From Colias croceus (Eukaryota; Arthropoda; Insecta; Lepidoptera; Pieridae), in NCBI RefSeq assembly GCF_905220415.1, contig NC_059538.1, forward strand, positions 8,556,001-8,620,000: a DNA stretch of 64,000 nucleotides. The letters run 5' to 3'. Both the position numbers and the translations under genes were made by a program. The notes beneath the pieces are model-generated. The model had not been told where the DNA came from and ran no database searches. It worked only from the letters and a program-made list of their open reading frames with translations. Shown here piece after piece: positions 34,601 to 42,599 of this stretch (position 1 is its first letter; every line of letters starts with the position of its first letter).

Positions 34601-37098
34601 GCGCCAAAAAAACGATTTTGGTCTCCTACGGGCGGTGGGGTTTAATATGCCTCGTGCCGCCACAATCTCTGGTATAGGACAAGGTTTAAAACGACCCGTA
34701 ACGCAGTAATGGAAAGTACAGATATTTCTGTGCCGCAGTGAACGTGTTAATTGGCCATATCGTGAAACGATTTCTTATCATTGATCTGCCCAAACCACAT
34801 CATGATGTGGCCAAACTAAATTGGACATATATATGTAAAGGGTGTCTCAGCGCCGATTTTAAACTTTAAACACGAATTTTTCGGCAACCTGCGGGGTTAG
34901 CTGGAGGGGAGTGGTAGCGTTCGATAGGTGACGAGTGCGGATTTTTTAGTCACCATGGCGCAGTGGTCTGGTGCGCATCGCGCGTACGCAGTAGAAGCGT
35001 ACTTCTGCAATGGGTTTTCGTTGAGTGAAGCACGGCGCAAATTTTGTAGTCGCTATGAAATCCGCCGTTTGAGTGATGCCCCGAGTACTCAATTAATTAA
35101 GTCTTGGGTAGAGAAGTTTAGAGCGACAGGATGTTTACTAAATCATTCAATTGGACCAAGAAATAGACCTGTGCGATCGATTGAAAACATCGACCGCGTC
35201 GCCGCTGCGGTCGCGGAGCATCCAAGACGCTCACTTAGAAAACATGCTGCCTCTTTGAGCCTCCATCGGTCAAGCATTCAAAGAATTTTGGCTTTAGATT
35301 TAAAACTACATCCGTATAAAATCCAAATTGTGCAAAAAATTAAAGAAGAAGACTACAACAAACGAAAAATTTTCTGTCAGAAGATTTTAGAGATTTTTTC
35401 GGAGGAAAACGGGATGGACAAAGTTTATTTTAGTGATGAGTCACATTTTCACCTCGAAGGGTATGTCAATCGTCAAAATTGCCGTTACTGGTCATCCAGC
35501 AATCCAAATCAAAAACATCAAAAAGCATTGCACAGCCCCAAAGTCACTGTATGGTGTGCAATATCGGCGAAGAAAATCATCGGGCCGTTTTTCTTCGAGA
35601 ATGACCGAGGGGCGACGGTTACAGTGACGAGTGAGCGGTATATTGACATGATTAATAACTTTTTTGTACCTCAGCTGCAAGAAGAGGATATTGACAAGTC
35701 AGATGTATGGTTTCAGCAAGATGGGGCCACAGCCCACACTGCTAGGGTCTCTATGGACACACTAAATGCGTTATTTCCGGGAAAAATCATAAGCCGCTTT
35801 GGAGACATATTGTGGCCACCCAGATCTCCCGATTTAACCCCCGCTGACTTTTTTTTATGGGGTTATCTCAAAGCAAGAGTTTTTGATACCCCTCTTACAA
35901 ATTTGGAGCAGTTGAAGACGAAAATAACGACAGAAGTGAGGGCTATATCAGCGGACATCCTTCGGCGCGTCTCGGCAAATTCACGTGTCCGATTTGAAGA
36001 GTGCATTCGCCGCGATGGAAGACATGGGCCTTAGCCAAACGGCAAAACGCCAAGGAATAGAATACGCTATCGATAGAAATTGACATAAGCGTATGATGTT
36101 TTGCATAAGGATTCGGTCACCCTACCAACGACAACGACGACCACGAACAAAATTTTCATCCAGTCGCAATTAAATAAAATTGTGCAAAACACAATTAAAA
36201 ATGAAATTTAAGAATTTCCTGTCGTATTGGTGTTTGGAAAAAAAAAATTTGAGATCAATGGATAAACAAACAGGTTTTTCATAGAAACGGTGGCTCCTAG
36301 AAAAAAATTTATTTAACCTTTTTTATAGATAATTAGATTATATACAATTTTGGTTCAGGTGATTGTATGATAAATTTACCGTCTCGGCGAAAATCGCAAA
36401 AAACCCTATTTCTTTTTATTAATTGACCTCGAATTTTTTTATTCCTGAGTACCAGAATGACGGGAGAATTTAATATTGATTTTGAACAAATTTCGGCAAG
36501 ATTGGAACTTTGGTCGTGGTCGTCTGCGTCGTTGGTAGTGTGATCGAACCATTACCAAAATGTCATGAGCTTATGTCAATAATTAGCGTTAGCAGTTTCT
36601 ATTCCATGGCGTTACGTACGTTTGTCTAAAGGCCCTTGACGGTGTAATATTCCGTACATAAAATCCGCACTAATACACTTTAATTTACTACAATAAAAAT
36701 ATTATGAATACAATTTGTTTTTTTTATACCAATTTTCAAAGTTTAAAATCGGCGCTGAGACACCCGTTATCTGTATTGTGTAATCTTCTTATATATAAAA
36801 ATGAATCGCAAAATGTGTTGGTAAGCGCATAACTCGAGAACGGCTGAACCGATTTCGATAATTCTTTTTTTATTATATTTCTTGAAGTACGAGGATGGAT
36901 CTTATGTAGAGAAAACGTAAACATGTACCACGGACCGCTAGTCACTATATAAAATCTTTGAATGTCGAATCTATCAAAGCTATCAACGCTAACAAAATAT
37001 TTTGTGGCACTTACCAAATATTTATCATGATGATTAATATGTAAAGTATGCGTTAATTCGCAAACAAAACTTAATAACAAAAACAATAATATTCTCAT
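22643..37098 (-). CDS. Secreted matrixin-type metalloprotease B (no hemopexin domain)
   Basis: Eight exons: 37098-37015, 29167-29032, 28456-28358, 27334-27172, 24471-24423, 24248-24150, 23592-23461, 22813-22643 (TAA); 310 residues. Exon number, phases and near-lengths equal those of protease A, showing tandem duplication. Features: signal peptide (MRILLFLLLSFVCEL), prodomain motif YLTRYGYLDE, switch-like MSLSRCAYRD (Cys 89), furin site RRRRSKR (96-102), catalytic domain, zinc site HEVGHAIGLGH (214-224), Met-turn AMMYP, helix HQDDIRGAK, and a C-terminal tail NFQVVSYPGR shared in part with A (NVVSYPGR). As in A, the structural-zinc loop is lost (ITIRINDEVLW where matrixins have a His-Phe-Asp type segment). 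Intron 1 is about 7.8 kb, packed with mobile DNA. A TATA box and initiator precede the start. Confidence 0.87.
23106..23359 (+). mobile_element. Non-autonomous Helitron in protease B intron 7
   Basis: TCCATACTATATTAATATTA start after A; end GGTGGAAAGCTAG before T with a GCGGGCGAAGCCGTGG hairpin. Same family as 15180-15407, with an extra ~25-base GACATAGG duplication. It lies just upstream of the exon that ends at 23461. Confidence 0.85.
23904..24083 (+). mobile_element. Non-autonomous Helitron, second family, protease B intron 6
   Basis: Starts TCTATACTTTAATATTATAA after A and ends AAGACCAACTAG before T. The ends match Helitron rules; the interior differs from the GCGAAGCCGCGG family. Confidence 0.6.
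24756..25029 (+). mobile_element. TTTAACCGACTTCAAA element, full copy 2
   Basis: Almost base-for-base copy of 20936-21209, inserted in intron 4 of protease B. A short 5' fragment of the same family is also present at 60332-60380. Confidence 0.75.
25191..25266 (-). pseudogene. tRNA-like sequence (tRNA pseudogene or SINE head)
   Basis: A 76-base minus-strand segment has a complete 7-pair acceptor stem (TCACGGG with CTCGTGA) and a perfect T arm (GCGGG-TTCGAGT-CCCGC). The anticodon arm is poor: one fold gives a 4-base stem and 7-base loop lacking the invariant T at position 33. It is probably a degenerate tRNA copy and not a working gene. Confidence 0.55.
25468..27027. mobile_element. TA-flanked inverted-repeat element (CAGGGTGTAATCGTTAAG) carrying a nested mariner
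   Basis: Long inverted termini: CAGGGTGTAATCGTTAAGTG at 25468 and its complement ending at 27027, continuing inward with homology for well over 100 bases (CGATTATTCCGTAACTATTG). TA flanks both ends. A decayed mariner occupies 25803-26710. The same composite, inverted, lies at 38447-39833, and a right-half fragment at 51600-51815. In protease B intron 4. Confidence 0.8.
25803..26710 (+). pseudogene. Decayed mariner transposase copy
   Basis: Termini GGTTGATCCAAAAGTAATGA and its complement. The interior retains mariner transposase traces on the plus strand (DVFWDAEGIIMVEYFKK near 26199-26250, FLDLAPIYFYLF near 26445-26480 in place of the usual YSPDLAPxDF) broken by stops and frameshifts. The catalytic Asp pattern is degraded and the copy is inactive. 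Confidence 0.75.
27375..27826 (+). mobile_element. Non-autonomous Helitron, third family
   Basis: Starts TCTATACATATAATAAATCT after A and ends TCGCGGGCGGAAGCTAG before T, with a GTCT microsatellite at 27498-27525. It lies 40 bases upstream (on the transcribed strand) of protease B exon 4. A 5' Helitron fragment also lies at about 27040-27160. Confidence 0.7.
27918..28175 (+). mobile_element. Degenerate tRNA-headed SINE copy
   Basis: Diverged relative of the SINE at 3638-3947: retains GACAAGTCCGCGGGCGAGACCAGGCGAG-type head, GTTCGACGACATGTGACATC and the TATATGGGCTGATGATG tail. No clean target duplication remains. Confidence 0.7.
29427..30041. repeat. Near-perfect inverted repeat with 293-base arms
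   Basis: Left arm 29427-29719 and right arm 29749-30041 are inverse complements with only scattered mismatches (one is A/G near the CTGCAG motif), around a 29-base loop. It lies in protease B intron 1 and would fold into long double-stranded RNA in the pre-mRNA. No ORF; the ends do not match a family I know. Confidence 0.9.
30304..30408 (-). mobile_element. MITE-like copy related to 4589-4716
   Basis: On the minus strand it carries GAGTGAAACATCTTTAG followed by GCGTCATGGCAATACCGTAACG, matching the element in the mTERF gene intron. Confidence 0.5.
30746..31111. mobile_element. TTAA-flanked foldback MITE
   Basis: The centre of symmetry is at 30928/30929 (GCCAAAAGTGGCCACTTTTGGC). Arms of about 180 bases pair outward with few mismatches to CTACACCACCGAAACTAGCG and its complement. 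TTAA is present at 30742-30745 and 31112-31115, as in piggyBac-mobilised elements. In protease B intron 1. Confidence 0.8.
31962..32054 (-). pseudogene. LINE C-terminal zinc-knuckle fragment
   Basis: The minus strand encodes SPNCDQCDVPEDLTHVLMEC, a C-x2-C-x7-H-x4-C motif typical of the C-terminus of Jockey/R1-type LINE ORF2, then runs to a stop. Only about 30 codons survive. Confidence 0.55.
32150..32853. repeat. Cluster of ACATTTCCTAGGAAATGT-type palindromes
   Basis: The half-site GGAAATGTAT/ATACATTTCC and the palindrome TTCCTAGGAA recur many times at 32175-32400 and again at 32808-32855, with CGGAAATGTATG near the left end and CATACATTTCCGG near the right. This looks like a non-autonomous DNA element with subterminal repeats. 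An LINE-like 3' end (32690-32800) and a CA microsatellite lie inside. Confidence 0.5.
32503..32620 (+). repeat. (CA)n-rich microsatellite
   Basis: Imperfect CACACA/CACACG tract. The Thr-His-rich frame over it is not a protein. Confidence 0.9.
32864..34830. mobile_element. TATGTCGTGGYCATATCGTAG element, disrupted copy
   Basis: The left end (TATGTCGTGGTCATATCGTA, then ATTTGATCATTTCATG) matches the intact MITE at 58279-58592, as does an inner part with GCGGCCGGCGAGTGCCAGAA (33215-33245, and a second copy at 33095-33130). The right end at about 34751-34830 is diverged. A piggyBac remnant (33590-34746) splits it. A short TTAGG-like run occurs at 33151-33170. Confidence 0.5.
33590..34746 (+). mobile_element. 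Internally deleted, decayed piggyBac element
   Basis: TTAA at 33586-33589 and 34747-34750 flanks ends that read CACGTTAGCTGCG (left) and CGCAGTGAACGTG (right), imperfect inverted termini. Near 34130-34375 the plus strand carries remnants of a piggyBac C-terminal cysteine-rich domain (RCVGCYEKLR ... YYCLTCFYEKHP) interrupted by frame changes; most of the transposase is gone. In protease B intron 1. Confidence 0.7.
34928..36034 (+). CDS. Mariner-superfamily transposase, DD41D type
   Basis: Uninterrupted 368-residue frame; the in-frame ATG at 34955 (MAQWSGAHRAYAVEAYF) may be the true start. The N-terminal part has paired-type helix-turn-helix segments (FSLSEARRKFCSRY; SLRKHAASLSLHRSSIQRIL). The catalytic part contains VYFSDESHF (Asp 1), VWFQQDGATAHTA (Asp 2) and WPPRSPDLTPADFFLWG (Asp 3), with 41 residues between the second and third Asp, the DD41D spacing known from rosa-like mariners. 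This cut-and-paste enzyme acts on the element's TIRs in the nucleus. The C-terminus (RRDGRHGP) may be cut slightly short where the inner inverted repeat begins 13 bases after the stop. All three acidic residues are intact, so activity is possible. Confidence 0.92.
   Translation: MTSADFLVTMAQWSGAHRAYAVEAYFCNGFSLSEARRKFCSRYEIRRLSDAPSTQLIKSWVEKFRATGCLLNHSIGPRNRPVRSIENIDRVAAAVAEHPRRSLRKHAASLSLHRSSIQRILALDLKLHPYKIQIVQKIKEEDYNKRKIFCQKILEIFSEENGMDKVYFSDESHFHLEGYVNRQNCRYWSSSNPNQKHQKALHSPKVTVWCAISAKKIIGPFFFENDRGATVTVTSERYIDMINNFFVPQLQEEDIDKSDVWFQQDGATAHTARVSMDTLNALFPGKIISRFGDILWPPRSPDLTPADFFLWGYLKARVFDTPLTNLEQLKTKITTEVRAISADILRRVSANSRVRFEECIRRDGRHGP
36047..36613. repeat. Inverted-repeat sequence nested in the mariner 3' region
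   Basis: Imperfect arms of about 90 bases: AACGCCAAGGAATAGAAT...TTGACATAAGCGTATGATG...CTACCAACGAC at left and their inverse complement at right (GTCGTTGGTAG...TTATGTCAA...CTATTCCATGGCGTT). Either an old MITE inserted into the mariner or a subterminal structure of it. Confidence 0.65.
36784..36941 (+). mobile_element. Small Helitron-like element, fourth family
   Basis: Starts TCTTCTTATATATAAAAATG after A and ends CACGGACCGCTAG before T. Contains AACGGCTGAACCGATTTCGA, common in lepidopteran Helitrons. It lies 70 bases from protease B exon 1. Confidence 0.6.
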
Positions 37099-37114
37099 GG
37101 CTGTCGTTTTTGTG

Positions 37115-37145
37115 ACTGATTTTTGGACATACACCTGAATTTATA
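37115..37145 (-). promoter_or_regulatory. Core promoter of protease B: TATA box plus initiator
   Basis: Minus strand TATAAA (37145-37140) and arthropod initiator TCAGT (37119-37115), with the initiator A at 37117, 28 bases from the TATA start. This gives a 5' UTR of only about 19 bases before ATG 37098. Confidence 0.75.
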
Positions 37146-37312
37146 TTAAATTAATTTGAATATGATATTTTCCTCTTAAAGACTTAATTTATTTACGATT
37201 ACTATATAAGGTATACATTCCTTATTATCCCTATTATTTTATTATAATTAAATCCTTATACTGCAAAACCACAATGATAATATGGTCACATAGTTACTAA
37301 GGCTGACCGCAT

Positions 37313-37354
37313 ACGTACAGTTTCCTCATTAGGTCTCTTGAGGAAACTGTACGT
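37313..37354. other. Perfect 15-base-arm hairpin upstream of protease B promoter
   Basis: ACGTACAGTTTCCTC at 37313-37327 is exactly inverted at 37340-37354, with a 12-base loop. It lies about 200 bases upstream of the predicted start site. Confidence 0.75.
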
Positions 37355-37655
37355 CACTGTACTTACGTCAATCTCATACATTCGTAGTCTATTCTATTGA
37401 ACGCTACGCTAACAGAAAGCCACTTGGCTAGGGGGGCTGATCCGAAATTCCGATTCGGAGACACGAATAATTAATACCTTACAATATACATATATGTATA
37501 CTAAATATAAAATATTCTACTCGCCGTAAACGTTCTTAAATTTTTCGGACGGAAAAAAACCTAACGTTCGGTTCGATAATATACCGAACTCCCAGGAAAT
37601 TTATTTAAATTTTTCTTCCTTTTAATATGTATTAGTTTAGATTTCATAAATATAA

Positions 37656-38225
37656 CTAGCTTTTCGCCCGCGTTTTCAAAGAAAATGCTGTTTATTTCAA
37701 GTTCCCGTGGGATTTCCAGGATTAAACATATTTATTTAACAAATTAATGTGCCACACCAAGTTTAAAATATTCACAAGTAAGTATATAAAAACGGATTTA
37801 TACAGTACATAAGGCGGCCTTATCTCTCACCAGCTTAGCGTTTATGCAAGGTTTATGCTAGCGTCTAGATTTCTCTTCCAGGCTGCCCAAGATAAGAGAT
37901 AAAGAAAAAAAAGTAAAATAAATATTTCGTGGGTGGCTGTGAAAACTAAAGATAGAATACATCAAATGCATAAATGAATAATAGGAGAGGATAAAAAGCA
38001 TGATATTAAATTTAAGGATATGCTAAATTGGAGAGGTGCTTATATAAAATAGCTTTAAAAGATTCCTATCCTATGTGTTGATTACAGTAATTACCCTCTA
38101 TATGTGTGCTAAATTTCCTTGTAATCGGTTCAGTAGTATTTGCGTGATTAACAAAGATACTCACCTACACATACACAAACGTCCATCCTCTCAAACTTTC
38201 GCATTTATAATATGTATTAGTAGGA
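37656..38225 (-). mobile_element. Helitron, minus orientation, with extra interior
   Basis: On the minus strand it starts TCCTACTAATACATATTATA at 38225 and ends at CTAG (37659-37656) before T, with GCGGGCGAAAAGCTAG at the 3' end. Longer (570 bases) than sister copies. Confidence 0.65.
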
Positions 38226-38446
38226 TTGTAGGATAGGATAGGATAATTATGTTTGTTGGTTACGACTTATTGCAAACTCCATCGATTAAAAAAATATCGT
38301 ACCGAATAACATAATATGGTAGGGTAGATATATTTTTTCCCCGACTCAAGCTCATACAGAATCTGAAGATCGAAGATGTGGTTATAAAGTGACATGAATA
38401 TTGAATACACGGCCCTGGAGCCTGGGCACTGGGCTTAGGGAGTATA

Positions 38447-39833
38447 CAGGGTGTAATCGTTAAGTGTGCACAGGCGATTATTCCGTAACTATTACAGATA
38501 TCAAAAAACTTTAAACTGATATCGAAAGTATTTAACCTAATGAGTAAAATGGCCATAATAAATTTTTAAAAATAAAACGAGAAATATCTGAAAAAATTAA
38601 CTTGAAACCCTCCCATACATTTAGTATGGGATACGAATATCCCATGTACATGGGTTGATCCAAAGTAATGATAATCAATATTAAACATGGTCATTACAGT
38701 TATAATAATTATGTAGTTCTCTAGATAGTCTTCTAACTAGAAAATATACTTCAATATTTTTTTCCTAAACTTAAAAAAAAAAGCTGACTTCATCCACAAA
38801 AACCCCTCCACGCGGCCATCACTTCGCTGTCGTCTTAAAATAATTTATTGCTAAGAAAGTGTTTCTTGTGCCGAGGAAAGAGATAAAAGTAAATAGGAGC
38901 TAGATCTAAAAAAAAATAGGGTAGGTGTTCAAGCATTTGGAATACCGATTTTTGAATGGCAGCCATCGCAACTGACTCTTTGTGATCTGGTGTGTTGTCT
39001 TGGTGAAACAGCGTTCAGATCCGCAGTTTCGTCAAGTTTCGTCTCTTTTCCTTACTAACCAACCGCAATCTTTAAATTTGATCTGTTTAGTAAGAGCCCA
39101 ATAAAGTGGCTACCTTTTTAAAATATTCCACCATAATTATTCCTTCAGCGTCCCAAAAAACTACCGCTTTAATCTAACCTACTGATTTTCACTTTGAATT
39201 TCTTCATCGTCACTTTGGAAGCTCGCATCCAGGACATTGATTGCTTTTTGGTTTCAGCATAAACATGGTGAACTCGGGTAACGTCCATGATCACAAAACG
39301 TGACAAAAATTATCCTGATATCATTAAAAATTTAGAAATTTACCCTCTACATGTCGAATCGTTGTTTCTTCTTTTCGTCGGGAAACATTCTGGCACGCAC
39401 GGTTCACATTCAAATTAATGTAAATAATTGGAAACGTGGCCTGTTGATATGATTCTTTTGTGATTACTTAGTGAATACATGAGCAAGCAAAAAACATTTA
39501 TTTTATATTTTTATGTGCACAGGAAATACCCAATTATCATTACTTTTGGATCAACCTAGTACATTTAATATGAAAGATTTTAGCTTTTTCTTTATTTTTT
39601 TGGTTTTCTGCTTTAATTACTTGGCAAATTTGAACGGAAGTTCATTTAGAAACTGTAAATAGAGCTCCTCATTGTATTGCACAATGAGGACATCACTTCG
39701 AAAATCTGCTATGAATACAAAATGTATGGGAAATAAAATGTATGGGAGCGTTTAATGTAACATTTTTGGATATTTCTCGTTTTATTTTTAAAAATTTATT
39801 ATGGCCATTTTACTCATTAGGTTAAGTACTTTC
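38447..39833 (-). mobile_element. Inverted second copy of the CAGGGTGTAATCGTTAAG/mariner composite
   Basis: The interior matches 25468-27027 in reverse complement, including the nested mariner and its flanks (GTACATTTAATATGAAAGAT at one side, ATACGAATATCCCATGTACA at the other). The right terminus is missing beyond 39833, where it stops inside the outer inverted arm. Confidence 0.8.
38653..39556 (-). pseudogene. Decayed mariner transposase copy (inverted partner of 25803-26710)
   Basis: Same termini (GGTTGATCCAAAGTAATGAT and complement) and the same broken transposase traces on the minus strand; shares most disabling changes with the other copy, so the mariner was already dead, or nearly so, when the composite was duplicated. 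Confidence 0.7.
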
Positions 39834-39961
39834 TCTAAATCGGACATCAAACAAAAATTTACTCCTTTTCATTCAGAAATCTGAAATTTAATTTCAAATC
39901 AACTACGTGTTTAACTATAAAGTTAAAGTGGGATAATATAACTTACAAGTATAATTTATTA

Positions 39962-40130
39962 CTAGCTTCCACCCGCGGTTTCGCCCGCTTTGTCTAAAAC
40001 ATATTACATTATAATATACTAAATTCTAAAGCCTTCCTAAGAAATCAGTCTATCTGTCCGTTGCGTAGTTTTAAAGATTTATGTGATATACCTAGACTAT
40101 AGAGACAGACAAAGCGACTTTGTTGTAGGT
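39962..40130 (-). mobile_element. Helitron 3' end fragment
   Basis: Minus strand ends GCGGGTGGAAGCTAG before T; the hairpin GCGGGCGAAACCGCGGG is retained. The 5' terminus is not clear, so the far boundary is approximate. Confidence 0.5.
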
Positions 40131-40299
40131 AGTGAATCTATGAATATCTTTAATCTTGAGTAATTATATAGGTACAGAGTTTCTGGCCGATCTTCTCATT
40201 TTATACAATTCAAAATACTACATTAATTCTACATTAATTTTAATGAATTAATCTCAATCAATATGTAAATAACTATATTTATATTAATTTTAATCCAAA

Positions 40300-41570
40300 A
40301 ATGTATATTGGTCACATATACTATGTTTGCCGACGATTTACAGATCTACACGCAATCAACCCCTGATAACCTACCTAACGCAGTTCATTCCATCAACAAC
40401 GAACTAACCAACATAGTAACATGGTGTGATCAATTTGGCCTAAAAATCAATCCGTCGAAAAGTCAGGTCATCGTTATCGGTAGTCCCTACCAAATATCGG
40501 AGGTTGATTGGGGTATACTGCCTTCTGTACAGATTCGGGGAGAAATCATACCATATAGCGAGCACGTCAAAAATTTAGGTGTCTACCTGGATCAGACACT
40601 ATCTTGGTCGCATCACATTCAGGAACTGAGTCGTAAATTTTATGCTGCTTCCAGTTCATTGCGGCGTCTTCGTAATTTCTTACCCATATCGACCAAATGC
40701 TAGCACAGTCCCTTCTCCTTCCTATTATTGACTACGCTGATGCTTGCTTTCCTGATTTATCAGTCGAGCAGATAGAAAAACTTGAGCGCCTCCAGAACTA
40801 TGGTATCCGGTTTGTATTTGGTCTTCGCAAATACGACCATGTTTCTTCCTTCCGCATGAAGCTCAAGTGGCTCCCAGTCCGCTTTCGCCGGAATGTGCAT
40901 TACTTGCAGTTACTTTATCGTGTCCTGTTTGACCCTAAGACTCCTTCATACCTTAAAAATAAATCTGACTTCCTGCACTGTGAAAGCTATTCCCTTCGTT
41001 CAGTGGATAGGCTTGTCCTGTGCACACCTTTCCATCGCACGCGCTTTTATGGTGATTCTTTTACTATTACGGCCATTAACCTATGGAATTCCTTACCCAT
41101 ACCCATAAGGCAAGCTCAAACTCTGTCTAAATTTAAGAGCCTCATACGTGACCACTTTTTAAATCTTGCGTTTGAATCGATATAGTTTTTTTGTATAATT
41201 GTAGTATATTTTATAGTATATTATGTTTATATTTTTATGATGTATTAATATATTATTATATTTATTTTATTTATAGCATTATAATTATTATTATGTATAT
41301 ATTGTATATATCTTTTGGTATGGTATATTATATCTTATTTTAGTGTGTATATTATGTATTTTTAATATCATCTATTTATGTTTATTTTTTTACCTACCTC
41401 CGCTGTAGTAATATTGTTTTTCACACAATCTGTTGGTTGCCTGGAAGAGATTACTTATTAGTAATAAGGCCGCCCTCTGTGTTGTTTGTACTAGTTTAAG
41501 TTCTATTGTACCTACTTTTGTTATGTTGGCAGCACAATAAAGTGTTTAAAATAAAATAAAATAAATAAAT
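40300..41570 (+). pseudogene. 5'-truncated LINE (Jockey/CR1-like) with reverse transcriptase remnant
   Basis: The plus strand enters within the reverse transcriptase at YTMFADDLQIYTQ (catalytic FADD box) and continues with GLKINPSKSQVIVIG and LGVYLDQTLSWSHHI, motifs of palm/thumb in Jockey/CR1-type ORF2. A frameshift near 40697-40703 separates this from the second part (IIDYADACFPDLS ... INLWNSLPIPIR), which runs to a stop at 41185. A ~385-base 3' UTR contains GGTTGCCTGGAAGAGATTAC and ends in repeated AAATAAA units. A dead-on-arrival insertion; its 5' start near 40300 is approximate and I found no target duplication. Confidence 0.82.
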
Positions 41571-41795
41571 ACTCTTAGCATATACTGGTCAATCTCAATA
41601 CCATGGAACTATAGTCATACTGGAACCCAAACTCCTATACTGCCGTCCTTTAACTAGAAAGCCGTTAAGCCACCGAAGTGAGTTTCGAGTAAATGGCAAA
41701 AAACACGGAAATCGTTATTTCTTAAAAATTATGACACTTAGAATAATTATTGTGAGATACATCGATCGACATTTAATTATATTATATATAAACTA

Positions 41796-42540
41796 GCTGG
41801 TGCGTTGTGCGCGGGCTGCAAGCAGCCCGCGAGCCCCTTTTGCCCCTGGGTTGAAGCAATAGGGCAGTCATTTGAAAATATATTCGAATTTTCTGTCCAT
41901 TTGTTACATCTGCTAACAGCGATTCTACAGTCAGTCGTTAATGCTTATAAATTCCCCATTCAAGTATTTTCCACTCCGGGAGGCTGTCCACCTTCGAGAG
42001 AGCGTGGTGCGCGGGCTGCAAGCAGCCCGCGAGCCTCTTTTGCCCCTGGGTTGAAGCAATAGGGCAGTCATTTGAAAATATATTCGAATTTTCTGTCCAT
42101 TTGTTACATCTGCTAACAGCGATTCTACAGTCAGTCGTTAATGCTTATAAATTCCCCATTCAAGTATTTTCCACTCCGGGAGGCTGTCCACCTTCGAGGG
42201 ATCGTAGTGCGCGGGCTGCAAGCAGCCCGCGAAGCATCCCAGGGCAGAAATCTTCAGTCATTTGAAAATGCATTCGAATTTCCTATCCATTTGTTACATC
42301 TCCTAACAGCGATTCTACAGTCAGTCGGTAATGCTTATAAATTCCCCATTAAAATATTTTCTATTCCGGGGGGCTGTCCACCTTCGAGGTTGCGTGGTGC
42401 GCGAGCTGCAAGCAGCTCGCGGCTCATCCCAGGGCAGAAATCTTCAGTCATTTGAAAATGCATTCGAATTTCCTTTCCATTTGTAACATCTGCTAACAGC
42501 GATTCTACAGTCAGTCGAAACTGCTTATTAATTACTTATT
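41796..42540 (+). repeat. Four ~190-base tandem units (Helitron copy 1)
   Basis: Each unit holds the GCGCGGGCTGCAAGCAGC hairpin, CAGTCATTTGAAAAT, ACAGCGATTCTACAGTCAGT and CCGGGAGGCTGTCCACCTTC. Frames over these units are repeat artefacts. Confidence 0.85.
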
Positions 42541-42599
42541 CAAATGTTGTTAAATTTTTGAAACGTCTTATCGATAGCGGGCAGTGACTTTTCATAATA

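Larger units (their letters stand above)
34838..36767 (+). mobile_element. Mariner-superfamily DNA transposon (DD41D), apparently intact
   Basis: Flanked by TA (34836-34837 and 36768-36769). The 30-base terminal inverted repeats differ at one base: AAGGGTGTCTCAGCGCCGAT at left against ACGGGTGTCTCAGCGCCGAT read inward from the right, both continuing TTTAAACTTT. It carries one full transposase frame (34928-36034). A second inverted-repeat sequence (36047-36613) fills most of the 3' region. Confidence 0.9.
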
